Of a stretch of 64,000 bases of DNA, positions 12,781 to 25,925 are shown one piece after another. The notes beneath the pieces were generated by a model that was given only the letters and a program-made list of their open reading frames with translations, ran no database searches and was not told where the DNA came from. Numbering within the stretch: position 1 is the first letter of the stretch; every line of letters begins with the position of its first letter. The DNA is taken from NCBI RefSeq assembly GCF_023856365.1, contig NC_064543.1, forward strand, positions 2,191,952 through 2,255,951, in the 5' to 3' direction. The DNA comes from Brienomyrus brachyistius. Its lineage: Eukaryota; Chordata; Actinopteri; Osteoglossiformes; Mormyridae. A program made the position numbers and the translations under genes.

Positions 12781-15700
12781 GAAATTACATTTCATACCGA
12801 TTAATTTTTGAGGGCAAAAATTAAGTTGTCAAAAGCAATTCATTGATTCCTTGAAGTATCTGATGCTCTTCAAAATGATCCGATATCAGATAAAATAATC
12901 CCTAAATAAAACGTAAAACGTCCAGCACCTGTTTTGTTGGCCAGGTCTTGTGACCTTTCAAGTGTTTCCATATAGTTTTGCATAATGCAAATACACAACA
13001 GTGCCTTAAACATCTCACACTGATGTTGCTGTTTTATAGGTCATTTCTGTTTGTGTCTAAAGACATTTTCTTGCATGTTCCAGGCAGCGAAAAGGCCACA
13101 AGTCCTTGAGTCTAGATGACTGGGATTCACCCAGACAAACCAGGCAGGGACAGGGAACCCCTTGGGCGGTGAGAGTGTCACCCAGTCAGGCCACAGCCGG
13201 TCTCCCCAATCAAACTCCATAATCCCTCTTCTAAACGCCGTTGCCATTGGCCCAAGACTTTCCTTTTCACCCTTGACTCAAGCAGACAGGAAATGGATCT
13301 GAGCGGCGAGATGAGGATCTGTTTGGAAAGGCTGACTGCTCTTTTTGCCTTCGTGTTCCCAGGGCGGCTATCAAAACTTCCACCCGCTTCCATCTGAGGG
13401 AGGTCATCTGTGCGGCATGGCTGTCAGGCTGCACTGCCTTTGAGGCTAGCCGTCCACGGCGCTGGGCACTTGACACATCCGCCAGTCTGACAGGAAATAC
13501 GTTTGCGACAACTGGCAAGCCAGTGGCAACTGAGTGACTGAGTCCACGACACGACATAAAGCACCACCATGACACCCCCCAACCCCCCATGCGTGAAGTA
13601 ACCATAAACTTTCGCAAACATGTTGCAAGCTATGATCAGATCTCAACTGTTAACATCCAATTCACTTTCATTATACATATATTACATATGTGCACTTGGT
13701 CACTGAAATTACTTCCATAGATTTTTGCAAGTGAAAAATATATATATATATAAACTGACTGTCACGTATTCAGCCCGGGAGCACCGCTTTAGACAAATTG
13801 AAGCAGTAATGCAATGAGATCAATCATAGTGAGAAAGTCGGACAGTGCATTGGTTCCGACAACCTACTGCTACAAGCACCGGCATATTGAAATAAACAGC
13901 TCCCGCTTTCATAAAGATGTATGAAAATGTCTTAAAAGAGCGATTGCTCAAATTTAATTCAGTGCCCCCAAGTACATTAACCTCTACTCCGATTTCAAGG
14001 TTATTCAAACAGCAATAGGCACATTTAAGGCTTTTAATTCAAATGAAAGCCAAAACGATGTTTTTTGATGGATTGGTTTTATGCGTTCGGCCGCTATTGT
14101 GATTTTATGCAACACGGCCAGCGTATTTAAATCGGGCTGCAGACTTCCTTCACCCTCATAAGGTGAATTAAAATGACTTTCCCCACTTCGCTCCTTAGAA
14201 GTGCGGCTTGACGCTGGAAAGGGAGCCGAAAAGCCCCTTGACAGCAGGAGCGGAGCGGAAAAGCGTAGGGAGGGCGGGCAGCAAGCTGGGGGCCAGCAGC
14301 GCGTGGCGACGCCCCCCAAAGGCTCCTCACCGCCGCCTTCGCTACATATCAATTAAACGCGGAGCCGCTGATTCCCTCCCTGCGCACACAGATCATGTCG
14401 GATCGCTTGAGAAATGCTCTTCCAGTGTTTCTCCCCCCAGAAAAAAAGAGAAATGCTGCCCAGTATTGAATGAGTCAGTATTGTACACGGACTGAAATTC
14501 ATCTTTCTTGTTTAGACACGGTAACAATTTTTTTTTCAAAAATATAGTCGTCAGACTGACAACACGTTTAACATATAATTACGATATTAAAAGTGTGTTC
14601 ACGCACATTTGCAAACGGCAACAAAATATAGATACAGACCCAACGCTATGCAAAGATCTTCGCTGTTGTTTTAGTTGAATTTTCTCTAAACTCGTGTTTT
14701 CAGAAAAGTGGTTTTATAATTGACCTTTGAACAGCAGTACAAACTATAGTACCGTAAGCCAGTAGTGTCAGTGAACTGCGCGCGACAGTGCGCACTTAAC
14801 GCTTTTGCGTCCAACCGCACCGTGAAAATCGATACGGCAACTAGGCGAAATCCAGATAGAGTTATTTACCGCTGATTCAGTAAAGTGCCACATTTGGCCA
14901 CAACAGTAATACAACTGGCACTCTCCGCTTTTTATATTCAACATGCTTTAATGCACTAAAGCCAGAGAATAATGAATAATCATTAGCAAAAGGTCTACAA
15001 ATTATTGATGTAAAATAAGCAATGATTTTTTTTTTGCCTGGCAATTTATTGCCATTAACAAGTAACTTGCAATCCAATAAATGCCACAATGGCTTTCATT
15101 TAATTAAAAGAATAGATATTATATAGTAATGCAGGGTGGCATTTATATCTCAATTTCTGTGCAGTGCAATTTACGGTTGATCCTTTATTTGAAAGGAACC
15201 ACAAATAATGGACATTAAACTGTCATGGAATAGACACAAGATCACATTAATGAAATTAGATAAGGGAACCAATGATATACACCGCTCCTCTGCCAAGGAA
15301 ATGCAGGCACGGAATTGGTCGGGACCAGCTGAAAACTGGTTCTCATCGCCACATAAATAATAGCATCCCGAGGAATAAAGAATGACGGAGGATCTCGGGT
15401 GCCCATAATGCAGGTGCTTGGCTAAAGTGGAACAGGTCATGTAAATGGGACTGGGCGGGGCTAGTAACCTGGGCGACAGTAAATCCATTCCCGCGAGCAA
15501 CCTTTTTAAAACTGATGTTTTTCATAAACCTACAAATCACTTCGCTGGCTTCTCGCGCCATTCGGCTGTCCCGAATTGCAGCGCCTCCATATCAGTTCAT
15601 GTCAGTCACTTTGGTCTAAGTTTTGAAATAATGCTGTTTGTTTTTATTTGAATACATTATCGGCAAAACTTCAAGTATAAATTCTGTGAATATGCATAAT

Positions 15701-16975
15701 ACTGATTTATGTTGCGGATTTTTGTTTAGTATTTCTATCATGATACTAAAATATTAAGAAAAACTGAGTGACCAATAGCAGTATCACCACCATACCGGCC
15801 TTGACAGCGTCTGCATTTGATATCTTCACTAAGGTAACAAGATTTTATCATAGATCAGAGCAGTAATATTATTATATTATTACTTCAGCTGCAGCTTTAT
15901 TGTCTGTGATAATATACGAAGAAAGTTGGTGAGAGTGCGACAGTATCTGAGCGGTTACGTAAGAGGAGCTGGACGGCGGTGGAGGTCCGCCCCTGTCACT
16001 CAGGGGACCTGCATGCAGACTCATGCCCTTGGCGGCTCGCGACAGCTGGGGTTTAAATTAGCAACCAGGCGGGCCTCTCTGAAGGCATCCTGGAGCCCAG
16101 CTGCGCCCGGGACTGTCACCCTCGTCAGGGAAAGTTTTCTGCGCAACGCTCTTCCGTGGCACGGCACACAGTCCCGGTGACGGGGACGTGTCACTCGGAG
16201 GGCTGGCCGTGGCGGATCGTGATGACTTGTCTGCGACGTGGGGCCGGGCCTCCCGGCTATGGCTGTCACTGGCTGCATCCAGAGACGTGTGCTGGGATGT
16301 GGTGCCGGCAGCATGGACAGACAGATAGGGGAAACCTGGACCCTCACGCGTGGGGCACGGGGGGGGCTGGGAAGGGGGACCTAAGCAGGGGTCATGGATG
16401 TGTGCAGTAATTTCAGTCCAGTCTAATTATGAAATGCTTTTAAAACTCAAGCTATGGAACCTGCAAAACTGGAGCTTTGAAACAGTGGATTCAGACAAAA
16501 AAATACAGCAATAGCTTTTTGTTAAAAAAAAGAGAGGAATAATCAGGTTAGCGGAGATATAAACATGATAGCTGGTGCAAAGTGAACCAAAAATAAAATA
16601 CTCAGATTTATATTTGTCAGATTCCTTTGAGTTGAAGTGCTATGCCACACTAAAAACGGGTCCAAAAATTCAGGTGTATTTTTAAAAATATTTCTATAAC
16701 ATACACAGGTATCCTTGCAAGGGTCATACACCCAGCAGAGGTAGGATTTGAATCCCTAACCCTGAAACCACGAACCACCCACATACCCACAAAATGTTGC
16801 AGTTAAATAATCCACACAAATACAGTACATGGTTCAAACTGGTGAGGTTTGTTCTGGTAAATAGGAAAACATTTTTATTTATTTTTAAATTATGGCAGAA
16901 TTTCAAATATCATGGCAAAAGCAATTTAGACAAATGTGTTTAACCTCAAGCACAGGACTGCTCATAGCTACTCTT
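12781..16975. other. Non-coding DNA with GC-rich and CNE-like parts
   Basis: No exon could be supported. Three parts stand out. About 14,160-14,400 is GC-rich with several CpGs. About 14,930-15,110 is AT-rich with TAAT clusters and a CTGGCAATTTATTGCC inverted repeat, CNE-like. About 15,940-16,390 is GC-rich and open in more than one frame, but no protein family was recognised. A TA dinucleotide repeat lies at 13,738-13,752. Confidence 0.35.
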
Positions 16976-16980
16976 ACAGA

Positions 16981-17060
16981 TTCGTCCATCCATCCATCTT
17001 CCATGACCCCTTATCCAGTGCAAGGTCATGCAAGAGCCAGGGGGCCGAACAGAAGAGGAT
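16981..17060 (-). mobile_element. Fish SINE 3' fragment
   Basis: The stretch starts with CATCCATCCATCTTCCATGA, continues with CCCTTATCCAGTGCAAGGTC, and looks like the decayed, reverse-oriented 3' end of the common fish SINE family seen more completely at 35,853-36,155. Confidence 0.45.
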
Positions 17061-17080
17061 GACTGGTTGGGTACATCAAT

Positions 17081-17930
17081 TCAGCTAAAAACAAAAATCA
17101 TTCCCAATCCCCTGTGTCTTGCTCCTGTTATTCCTCTTTCACTGTTTTTGAGAAACTGTTCACCACATTTATTTGGAATATAGTTTTCCAAGATTATGCA
17201 AACCAGTCCTGCAGACAGACATTCTGGAGACATTGTATTCCCCCAAATTTTCATTCTGCTCCGGGCCACTGCCTCACCGGCGTCATGTGCATCCTTCAGG
17301 TTCTGCTCCAGCTTGGTGGGCCTTGGAATCATCTTCATGTGCTTCAGTGCTTCTCCCGGGTTTAATATGCAGCCTTGGTATCTCCTCTGCCTCAAGATAT
17401 ATGAGGAATATCATAATTAAACCCTCAGAATTTGGAATCAGTTTCGCAGACACTTTGGTATGCAAATATCCCCATCACTGATGCACCTTCGCGAAAACCT
17501 TCTATTCCTTCGGCCTCTACATGACGGGTTATTTTAAATCCGTTTCAAGAAAAGCATTATTAAAGAGTCTCACGGCCTCTTCTCTGGTGGTTCTTTCGTC
17601 TCACACCCAAAATAAGCGAGAAATTTAAACTTTCCAGCTTCCCTCCCCTTTTTTTTAGGTGTCTTCAAGTATGTGACTTTTCTTGGAAAATATTTGTTGG
17701 TTCCCCAGTTGTCCTGGTGGAATCTCCTGCTAACACACTCCTTAGAGGTGTCTGGGGAGCACGGTCTCCTGACTATAAGCCAGATTAGTCGGTCTTGACC
17801 ATCCTTCACACCTGACAGTGAAAAGTTTATGAGCCTGACATTTTGGGTGAACTGACAGAGGTACTGTGTGACACTCCGGTGTGTAAGCTAAACGTGGAGA
17901 TGTTCTCTGTAAATCACTCCTCCTAATCAC
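17081..17930 (-). pseudogene. Possible coding relic, identity unknown
   Basis: On the minus strand several adjacent reading frames (17,395-17,081, 17,465-17,283, 17,809-17,570, 17,930-17,742) have protein-like composition, mixing charged and hydrophobic residues. Examples are KVTYLKTPKKKGREAG and EEIPRLHIKPG. They are separated by stops and frameshifts with no obvious splice sites. This could be a decayed retrocopy or transposon ORF, or chance. I do not recognise the family. Confidence 0.2.
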
Positions 17931-20900
17931 TCCTTATTATGTGTCGCCATGCCCGTACCATTCAGGACAGTGAGGTCAAGTCTTCAGTATTTTTCCTGCT
18001 ATTCCAATAGCCACGATCCGTTATAGGGCAGACCTAGGAAGGGATAATACTTTTGACTTGGGTATTTTAAAAAATCCTGGCTACAGCCCTACATGTCGCT
18101 TACCTGATTCAGAATTGATGTGACATGTGCCTGGTTTTCTCTCATATTTCTTGTCTTTACAGCGTTTTACTAGATCTCCATTTTTACCACATTGCTGGCT
18201 AATCCCCCTTTAATTTCACTTTCTTCAAATATGTTTGACTGAAGTTATAGTGCTTTTGGATCGGTTGCCCTTACTACTACATATCCCACTACAATATACA
18301 TTATCACATTATACACGTATTAATCTAGAAGATACCTCATCTGTCTACAAGCACATCAGAATGAATAAGATTCATTTCTATGTCTGAGAAGGAATATCAG
18401 TAACACTTGTTATATCTATGTTATGTGAAACCCTCAAAATTATAACCTCCGTCTGCTCATGACTGACTATCAAAGGGTTATTATTGTTACATAGACCTGC
18501 ACTAGTATCTGACAGTCTTGTATTGCAGACTGTGTTTCTTCCTTATTCATTATAACATTTAAATTCTTATTCTGAGTTTTTACGCTGAAATAAAAATTTT
18601 GCTTTCCCTTTTTTTCCCAGTGTGTCGTCTTGGTAACAATACCCTTTAAGCGATGTCCCTTTAATGGTTTAATAATGTTTTCACAGACATTCAGGTTGAC
18701 AGCTTTCCATTTCAAGAAAACAGACAGAATTTAAATTGTGTTTGTTATATTCTTTTAGAAAAGAATAAGGTGTTTAGAGACCTCTGGTCCAGCCAGTAAC
18801 GTTAGCAGATTGTCCACATCCTAAGACAACACTGACACCCAGTGGTCTTAAAATAAGAATGAAAGAATTCTCTCAACTCTCCCTGTCTCATTTTATCAGT
18901 CTTTCGTCCTTTAGAACTATAAGAAGTATTTGTGTAGATTTAAGCCTGAGCTCAAAAGGTCAAATGTCAGCCACCACTAACTGCAGCAGAAGCTGATCTT
19001 CTGCTTTTGAAAATAAACGATTAGGAATGACACCATTAACAGGGAAAGGGTATAGATTGGACTATGGACGGTAGGGACATGCCTCTCAGAATATTGTGGC
19101 TGTACCATGTGTGTTTAGGGGGGGCAGGAGGTTCTGGGTTGATTCGGTCTCTATCAAACCTATTCCACTGATTAGCGGCACAGTAAATGGCATGGAATGT
19201 CTGAATGGTTCAATGAGTGCAGGAGTGGACTGGAGCCCCCGTAACATTCCAGCGATCTGGGGGGGGGGGGGGGGGGGGGGGGTAAAGGCACGGGGCAAGT
19301 GTTTATCAGAGATCCCAGAATTTTGGGCCTTGCCCCAAGACACCATTATTGCTGCTAAATCCTTTTATAAAGGCGGTGGGCTATGCATTCAACTCAGACC
19401 AAATTTGGTGCAGAGCAAGAGGTTCGTATGACTAGAATAAGCATGTATCATAAGGTAGGTTCATAAAAGGAAAATAGGAATACACACGGCTGCTGAATTC
19501 ATTAGCAAGTGTCTCAGGTTGCCAACTCGTCTCAGATGCATCAGGGTTCCCTAAGTTAGCCCACTGGCCAGACCTCAAGCAAACATTATTATTAAATCCT
19601 GTCATAAATACATACAGACACACTGCGGTTATTTGTATATACTCTAGTAAATAAATTAATAAATAACAGCAGATAACTGGATGTGTTATTAAAAATGTAT
19701 AATGGTCATATATTAAAAAAAATAATTTGTAATATTTAAATATATAATTTTTTTCAGAGGTTTAGGCAGAACTAAACAAAAACAGCTTTCTGCAGCAAAT
19801 GCTTTGATGTTTGGCAAAAGAAGTGGGATATATTTCCACTGCATCCATACAAATATAAACATGGTTATGCGCCGGAACTGTTTAATAACTTCTTAATGTC
19901 CTTAGTGACTGGAGTGTAGAGCTCCACTTCAGAATCAGCTCAGTCCAGCACAGACGCCCATAAACATGCTGCAGCAAGGGCTATTCTGCATCTGCCACAC
20001 TTGTAGCTGGGCATTCAGTCAGCTGAAGCTACAGGCTGAGTATTAGATTATGAGGATGAACAGCCAGAGAACAGATCTGAAGAAGGCAGGCTGGCAAAAA
20101 GAGAGAGGAGGTGCCTCTTCAAATCCACGTTGTCATTCTTTTTGGTTCCGTCGCACTGCTACCGAGGCGAGACCCTCTATTGTGCGGTTCTGTCCATCCA
20201 GCTTCTTTCTTAAGCAATAAAGAGGAACGAAATTCCATCTGTACATCAGAGCTGCATGAGTTCAGCAAAATCAATACAATAGTGTTTGTGTAGATGGAAA
20301 ATGGGGATTGCTTTTAGAATTTTAATATCTATATGTATTTACAAAAAAGAAAAACATGCAAGGTTATTCAACAGACACCACACTGAAGACACATTACCTC
20401 ATGGGGGAAAATGACATTTAAATAACTATCAGGATAATTGACTGAGTAGGCAGAAAGAACATGTATTACACAGGCAAATAAAATAAATATGTGTATAAAA
20501 AAAGATTATTTACATAACAAAACGGGAATCTGCATGGATCACGTTTACGGTGTTAGGCTCCCTGCCTTCAGTCCTGCTTATTCATTTGCAGTCATACTAC
20601 AATATCTTAAAGGCTCTTATTGGTTAATAATTCAGTTTAAGACATTGTAATGTGGCTGTAAATAATTTATGCTTATGAAGTTAACTTTATTTTAGATGCT
20701 GTTAGATGCGAAGCAGTTCGTGGTGTAAATGCAGGCCTACCTCTCCGGTATTGACCACGCCACGTTGGTTTAACTTCTGCCGTTTCCTTTCTGGATCCGC
20801 TTAACGTTGTACATCGATTCTTGCCACATGCTCATTGGCAGGACTAATTTATTTATGAACTTGTCATTCCAAATTATCGATTAAGAGGCCCTTCATTAAA

Positions 20901-21230
20901 GATTTAATTATATGCAAAGATAAAAGACAATAATTAGCAAATCTTTTATCTAATTGAGGCTTTGTACTACAGGAGAAAAGTTCACAGGTCCTAGGACTAC
21001 TGCCTCCAGAACAATAAGGGCCTCGATGAGAATTTAATTAGAATGAGTAATAGGACAAGTGCTGGCAAGAGGCAAGACGACTTGGGATCATTAGCTGTTC
21101 AATAGGTTGCATCTTGCTGTGAGCCACTGCCCTTCATTGTGCCCCATATATTTTAGTGTCTCAAAATTTAAAACCAAACAAATGCATAGATTTACGAAGA
21201 TTCACAAACGGTTAAAGCGTATTGCCTCCA
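17931..21230. other. Non-coding DNA with a CNE-like block
   Basis: No gene was found. A pure G run lies at about 19,259-19,282. About 20,840-20,975 is an AT-rich block with TTTAATTATATGCAAAG (octamer-like), GACAATAATTAGC and CTAATTGAGG, which resembles a vertebrate enhancer-type conserved element. Only composition supports this. Confidence 0.35.
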
Positions 21231-21232
21231 GT

Positions 21233-21362
21233 GGTTTAAGGCAATGTTTCCTATCGCAGGCCTCAGAGACCAACAGAGAATGCAGGTTTTTGCTCCCTCC
21301 CAGCTCCTGGGAGCAAAAATGTGAACTGTCTGCGGCTCCAGATTGGGAAACACTGCTTTAAG
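21233..21362. mobile_element. Palindromic MITE, same family as at 1,267
   Basis: The element is bounded by imperfect inverted ends: GGCAATGTTTCCTATC on the left and GATTGGGAAACACTGC on the right. The core holds two inverted halves, TTTTTGCTCCCTCCCAGCTC and GGGAGCAAAAATGTGAACTG, so a transcript would fold into a hairpin. The CAGTGTTTCCCAA-like end suggests a hAT-type non-autonomous element, but no target duplication was established. Confidence 0.65.
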
Positions 21363-22272
21363 TAAAGCACAAATTTAGTAATACCCAGAAAAACATAAAG
21401 CCTGCATATAGTCAAGCTCTTTTCCTTAAAAAAAAAAACTATTTTTCTTTGTCATGGGCTTTTGATATTAGGGAAACCAGGGAACACTCCCACTTCTAAA
21501 AGGCAGCCACAAAATATGTAAGGGATATCTCAAAATAACTGGAGCAATGTGGGTTCTACTATAGTCAGCTCTCATGTCGAGCTAGAGGTAATAAGGTGAG
21601 AGGAGAAAATAGCACAGTCATATTACATGGAGTTTATATCAATGTCACTTTAATTAGAAATGCATTTCTTGATCTTATTTTAAATGTAAAATCCATGGCC
21701 CATGGGGAAAATACAGGCGAATGCAGTGAAGTCACAGGATTTCCCTAGAACCAGGTGGTAATACTGAATGCTGGACTCCACAGAATTATAATTGCATGTA
21801 TTTACAGGTCTGTCGACTCAGCTCCCATTGCAGGTAGCAACATCCAACTGAGCTGCATGGTGACGTTTTCCCTGAGCACGATTAAACAAGGTGACACACT
21901 ATTGCAGGTGTTGTTACAGGACCAGGCTACGTTTTGGAACCAGAGGCCAAGGTGAAGCATCTGCACCCAGTACTACTGCTCAGGGAAGGTTCATTATTAA
22001 AAGCAAGTACGCAGTTTTGAGCTGCATTGTTCTAATAGCTTGGGTTGGTAATGTTGAGAGACGTTGTGCTTGATGTTATGAAATGTACCTTTGGTGGTTA
22101 ACAGCTGTCATGCTTCAGGATGCGTAGATCTGGTGGGTTTCAAACAGCAGTGATCACAGATAGTAAATGGACACTATTTGTTGTAGAACTTTTGAGGTAT
22201 AAACAGTTGCTATGTGTAATTTGCATGCTTTCCTCTAAAGGGTCTCTCCATTGCTGAAGTCAATAAAGAAGC

Positions 22273-22336
22273 ATAAGGATGGGTATAAGGATGGGTATAA
22301 GGATGGGTATAAGGATGGGTATAAGGATGGGTATAA
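22273..22336. repeat. 12-bp tandem repeat, 5 units
   Basis: The unit ATAAGGATGGGT is repeated five times without change, followed by a partial unit. The perfect identity implies recent expansion. Confidence 0.9.
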
Positions 22337-22389
22337 GTTTGCACCAATCACTGAGCAGAGCTGTTGCTTTACACCTGTAATATTAGGGG

Positions 22390-22520
22390 TGGGGGGTGTT
22401 GAGTCCCAGCTATGCTCATAATGTGTGTGAAGTTTGCGTGTTCTCTCCGTGTGGCGGGGCCTTTCATCATGGGCTCCAGTCCCCTACCAGAAGCCCAAAA
22501 CATACAGGTGAGCTAACTGG
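22390..22520 (+). mobile_element. Fish SINE fragment
   Basis: The stretch has the landmarks of the widespread fish SINE body, in order: TGTGAAGTTTGCGTGTTCTC, CCGTGTGGCGG, and a decayed GCCCAAAACATACAGGTGAG in place of the usual 'TCCAAAGACATGCAGGTTAG'. The head and tail are missing or unrecognisable. Confidence 0.55.
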
Positions 22521-22919
22521 CGTTCCTTAAAAAATGGACCTGCCTGTAGCGTGTGACTGAGTGTGTGTGTACGCATGGTTTTTGATACAGCTGCAGGTCA
22601 CATCTTTGGCACTTTGGTCTGTCTTTCTGTCCTGTAGTTGGCACTCTCCCCTCTCACTCCTGGCCTGCCACTGGCTCCTGGGAGTTTTACTTATGTAAAT
22701 ATGTTCTGAGGGCAGAAAGAAAAGTGATTGGTTCAGAGAGATAACCAATCAGATTGCAGAGGAAGTGGGTCCATGAAACCAGAAGAGGGGCCAAGACATC
22801 TAATTGTCTGGTCCCGCCTCCTTTAGTTGCATGGAACCACCCTCTATACAATCTGATTGGTATTGGTAAACGTATGAAATTTTCACAAAGTTGAAACTGC
22901 TTGTATCCAAAGCCAGCAC

Positions 22920-23160
22920 AAAAAGATACGTAATGCAGTGCAAGGAACGCCAAATCTGCACCCATGGGGAAGGAAAAAACAAATACGGTCTGATGAGTCA
23001 TCTTTCACCATTTTTCCTACATGCAGGCATGTGCATTTGGAGAAGGCTGAAGGGTGCATTCACCCACTGTTGGTGTGGGGAGTCACTGCATCTGCTTGCT
23101 GTGCATGGTCATGTATCGGCCTCCTAACAGGACCAGCGTCACCTTATGCCGCAAATAGCT
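22920..23160 (+). pseudogene. Second copy of the transposase-like relic
   Basis: TGATGAGTCATCTTTCACC, TTTTTCCTACATGCAGGC and CATTTGGAGAAGGC match the relic near 12,450 in order and orientation. The reading frame is broken. Together the two copies define a repeat family, probably a dead Tc1/mariner-like transposon. Confidence 0.4.
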
Positions 23161-23939
23161 TTCCACCATGACTTTTCCAAAATCTTAAACGATCATGCCG
23201 CAATATGCACTTCTACCCCCTTGATTTTCCAGGCGAATTTGTGATCACAGTAGCCACATATTTGAAACTTTCCCTTTCACACCCGAAATCCTTTAAGAGT
23301 TACCTAGGTCATAGTCTGGCTGTCTCCATACGACTTTAAAAATTTGCTTTGGTCATTAAGTCTGTGGATATGTATATGCAGGGGTTTATGCATATGTGAT
23401 TAATATCCATATTGTGAAGCATATACAGATATAAATGTTTATATTATGAGTGTCAGTGCTGCCTCTTTCATGAATTTACCATTAAGTCTCAAAAGTGTTA
23501 CTTTATATCTGATTTATTTGCTTTGTTCATTTTAAAAACATTACTAAAATTGCAGGAAGTGTTTTCGTTTTCACCTCGTTTGACTTTACATTAAATTTTA
23601 ACACTTTACTCCCATCTGCTGGCTACTAATAGTATAAAAAAAATTTCGAATCAAAATTTTGTAGTGTTTTGATTATTATTACAGCACGTTATACGTGTAT
23701 TAACCCTGGACAATAAGCATGTCGTTTTTCATTTTTTTTGTCCTTTCTAACTAAAGTATTTTTTAATGTCCTAAAACACAAATTGAGCAAATTGTATAAT
23801 TATACATGAATTTCCTGTGTGATCAGGATAACTTATGACCTTGATAATATTATAAGAGCAATGTGTTATTTTTGAAGAAATGTATATATAATATATAACT
23901 GAAGAAACGTATATATAATAATGATTGTGCGATTTTATC

Positions 23940-24040
23940 ACCAGGGCTCCATGTGCGCGTGGAGTCTGCATGTTCTCCCCGTGTCGTCGTGCGGTTTCCT
24001 CCAGATATTCCGGTTTCCCCTCTCAGTCCAAAAACATGCT
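23940..24040 (+). mobile_element. Fish SINE body fragment
   Basis: GTCTGCATGTTCTCCCCGTG, GTCGTGCGGTTTCCTCC and CAGTCCAAAAACATGC occur in the order expected for the fish SINE family that is more complete at 35,853-36,155, here in the forward orientation. Confidence 0.65.
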
Positions 24041-25925
24041 GTCTTTCTCCAGCTTAATATTTTGTGCGGTTGCTATCACAATATAGAATATACTTCTTAA
24101 AACAAAGCGATGAGCCTTTCACGGGATGGTTCGAAAAGATATAAAAAGTAATCACACTCATTTTTAACAGTTGCAAATGGATGTTATTAAATAACATACT
24201 TCTTAAGTATTTGTTCAAATTATTATTGTACTGTCACCAATATCAGTGTCTCGGAATGCGTTTCATTATTACATATCGCTCTAGTATATGTATTGCTCTT
24301 CGATCCAGTAGGTGGCAGCATTGCACTGTGTACGTAAACAGCAAAGGGGAGGGGAATCGTATATTTCAGGGTTACGCTTTGATATTTGTTGCATCCTTTG
24401 CTCGTGCCATTTTAAGCCGCATCACGATTACAGTTTGGAGAGGTTGAACGTAAGGTGTTAGACTGCATGGATGTATCATTGTGTAGCTAAAACGAACTTA
24501 GACACACTGCATGTTTAAATGGAAGTTTAATAATAAAAAAAGTCACAATTCTATATACACTAAAATGAATGAATCATGATTTCATGCTAGATTAATGCCT
24601 TTGTTCACCAGTGCAAATGCCACCATAAAAAAAATAATATAAAGTGAAGATGATGCTTGAAAAAAACAACTATTGATATGAGAAATATAACCTGTATTAA
24701 TACATTTCTTCCTTCTCACAAATGGAAAGCACATTCACAATATACACTCACCTTAAGTACCTTTTACACTAAAATGAGCTCATTACATTGTTTGTCGTCC
24801 AGTGTTCCTTATTTTGGCAGTAAACAAACTTTTAATCAGCTCATTTTATTATAATCATCGACCCCTTTTTCCAACGTAACACTCCACAATACAGTACATT
24901 GCACTTTCGGTGTGGGGACCCTGCTGTAACAGCAGTGATTAATCACGGGGAATCGAAGTTCCAGCGTTGACGTCATGCTTCAGTAGCTCTAAGCCGGCCT
25001 TCGCCCTCCAATGAAGACCTCCGCTGCTCTTGCTGTGTTCTCTGTACACCTTCGGAAGGCTTTTAGGATCGCGATCTGTAACTTTTGCTGTTTTAAGACA
25101 CTTTGTTTCTCCTTCAGCAGCACTCTCGACAGGATCAATAGTTCACCCACATTGCAAAAGCGAACCAAAACCGATATCGCCGATAAACACTTTACTCAGC
25201 TGTGAAGATATGCCTGAACATACCACGCGTATGACTATGCTCTGATTGTTTTTGCTTGAGCAGCAAAAAAAGGTTGTGCAATCTGAGGAATGAGCAGCCG
25301 TGGCAAAATTAAACGAAGAAGACAGCATTTTGTCCCTCCGCAAAAGACAAACGGACTGACAGAAATGTGTGTCTTTCTAATCCCTTACTTGTGTTACACG
25401 TGCTACTCGGTATTACTGTGTGAAAGGCAGGAGAATGATAGGCCTGAACTAAGGTCCAGCTGAAAACATACAGACTCATGGGTACCCAGGCTTTAGGCTT
25501 TTAAGCAGATTGAATATGTTTGGCAACCTTCTAAATGTGGTCCAATAACGCCAATCGCCGCGAGCACGCAAAGCCCCCCCTGGGTAACAGCTGGAATGTG
25601 ACACAACGCATACTATAGGAGACAAGTCACACACAGTATCATAGGTAGTGAAAACTTTATAAATCACAATTTGCTATTTCTATTAATACAAGTATTCAAA
25701 AGGTCCTTTAAGCTAGTCATCAGTTCTGAAATTGAAAAATGTTGAAGCAGAATGTTGAAAAATGTGCTTTCTAATGTGCAAAAAATGGATTCTCCACTCT
25801 TATTTACAAGGTCTCCCTGAATTTAAGTGTGTTATTACCTACTTGCAAAATATACTACAATACTGTAACTTTAAAAGTGCCTCTTCTGGCCGGCAGACAG
25901 ACTCAGAAGGAGGGGCGGGGCGTCA
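24041..25925. other. Non-coding DNA
   Basis: No gene is supported. About 24,950-25,340 has moderate CpG content and short overlapping reading frames on both strands, without family resemblance. Confidence 0.35.

Noticed and set aside
15926..16410. GC-rich region with overlapping frames of about 84-108 codons
   Set aside because: Frames on both strands overlap and none shows a domain. High GC alone explains the lack of stops.
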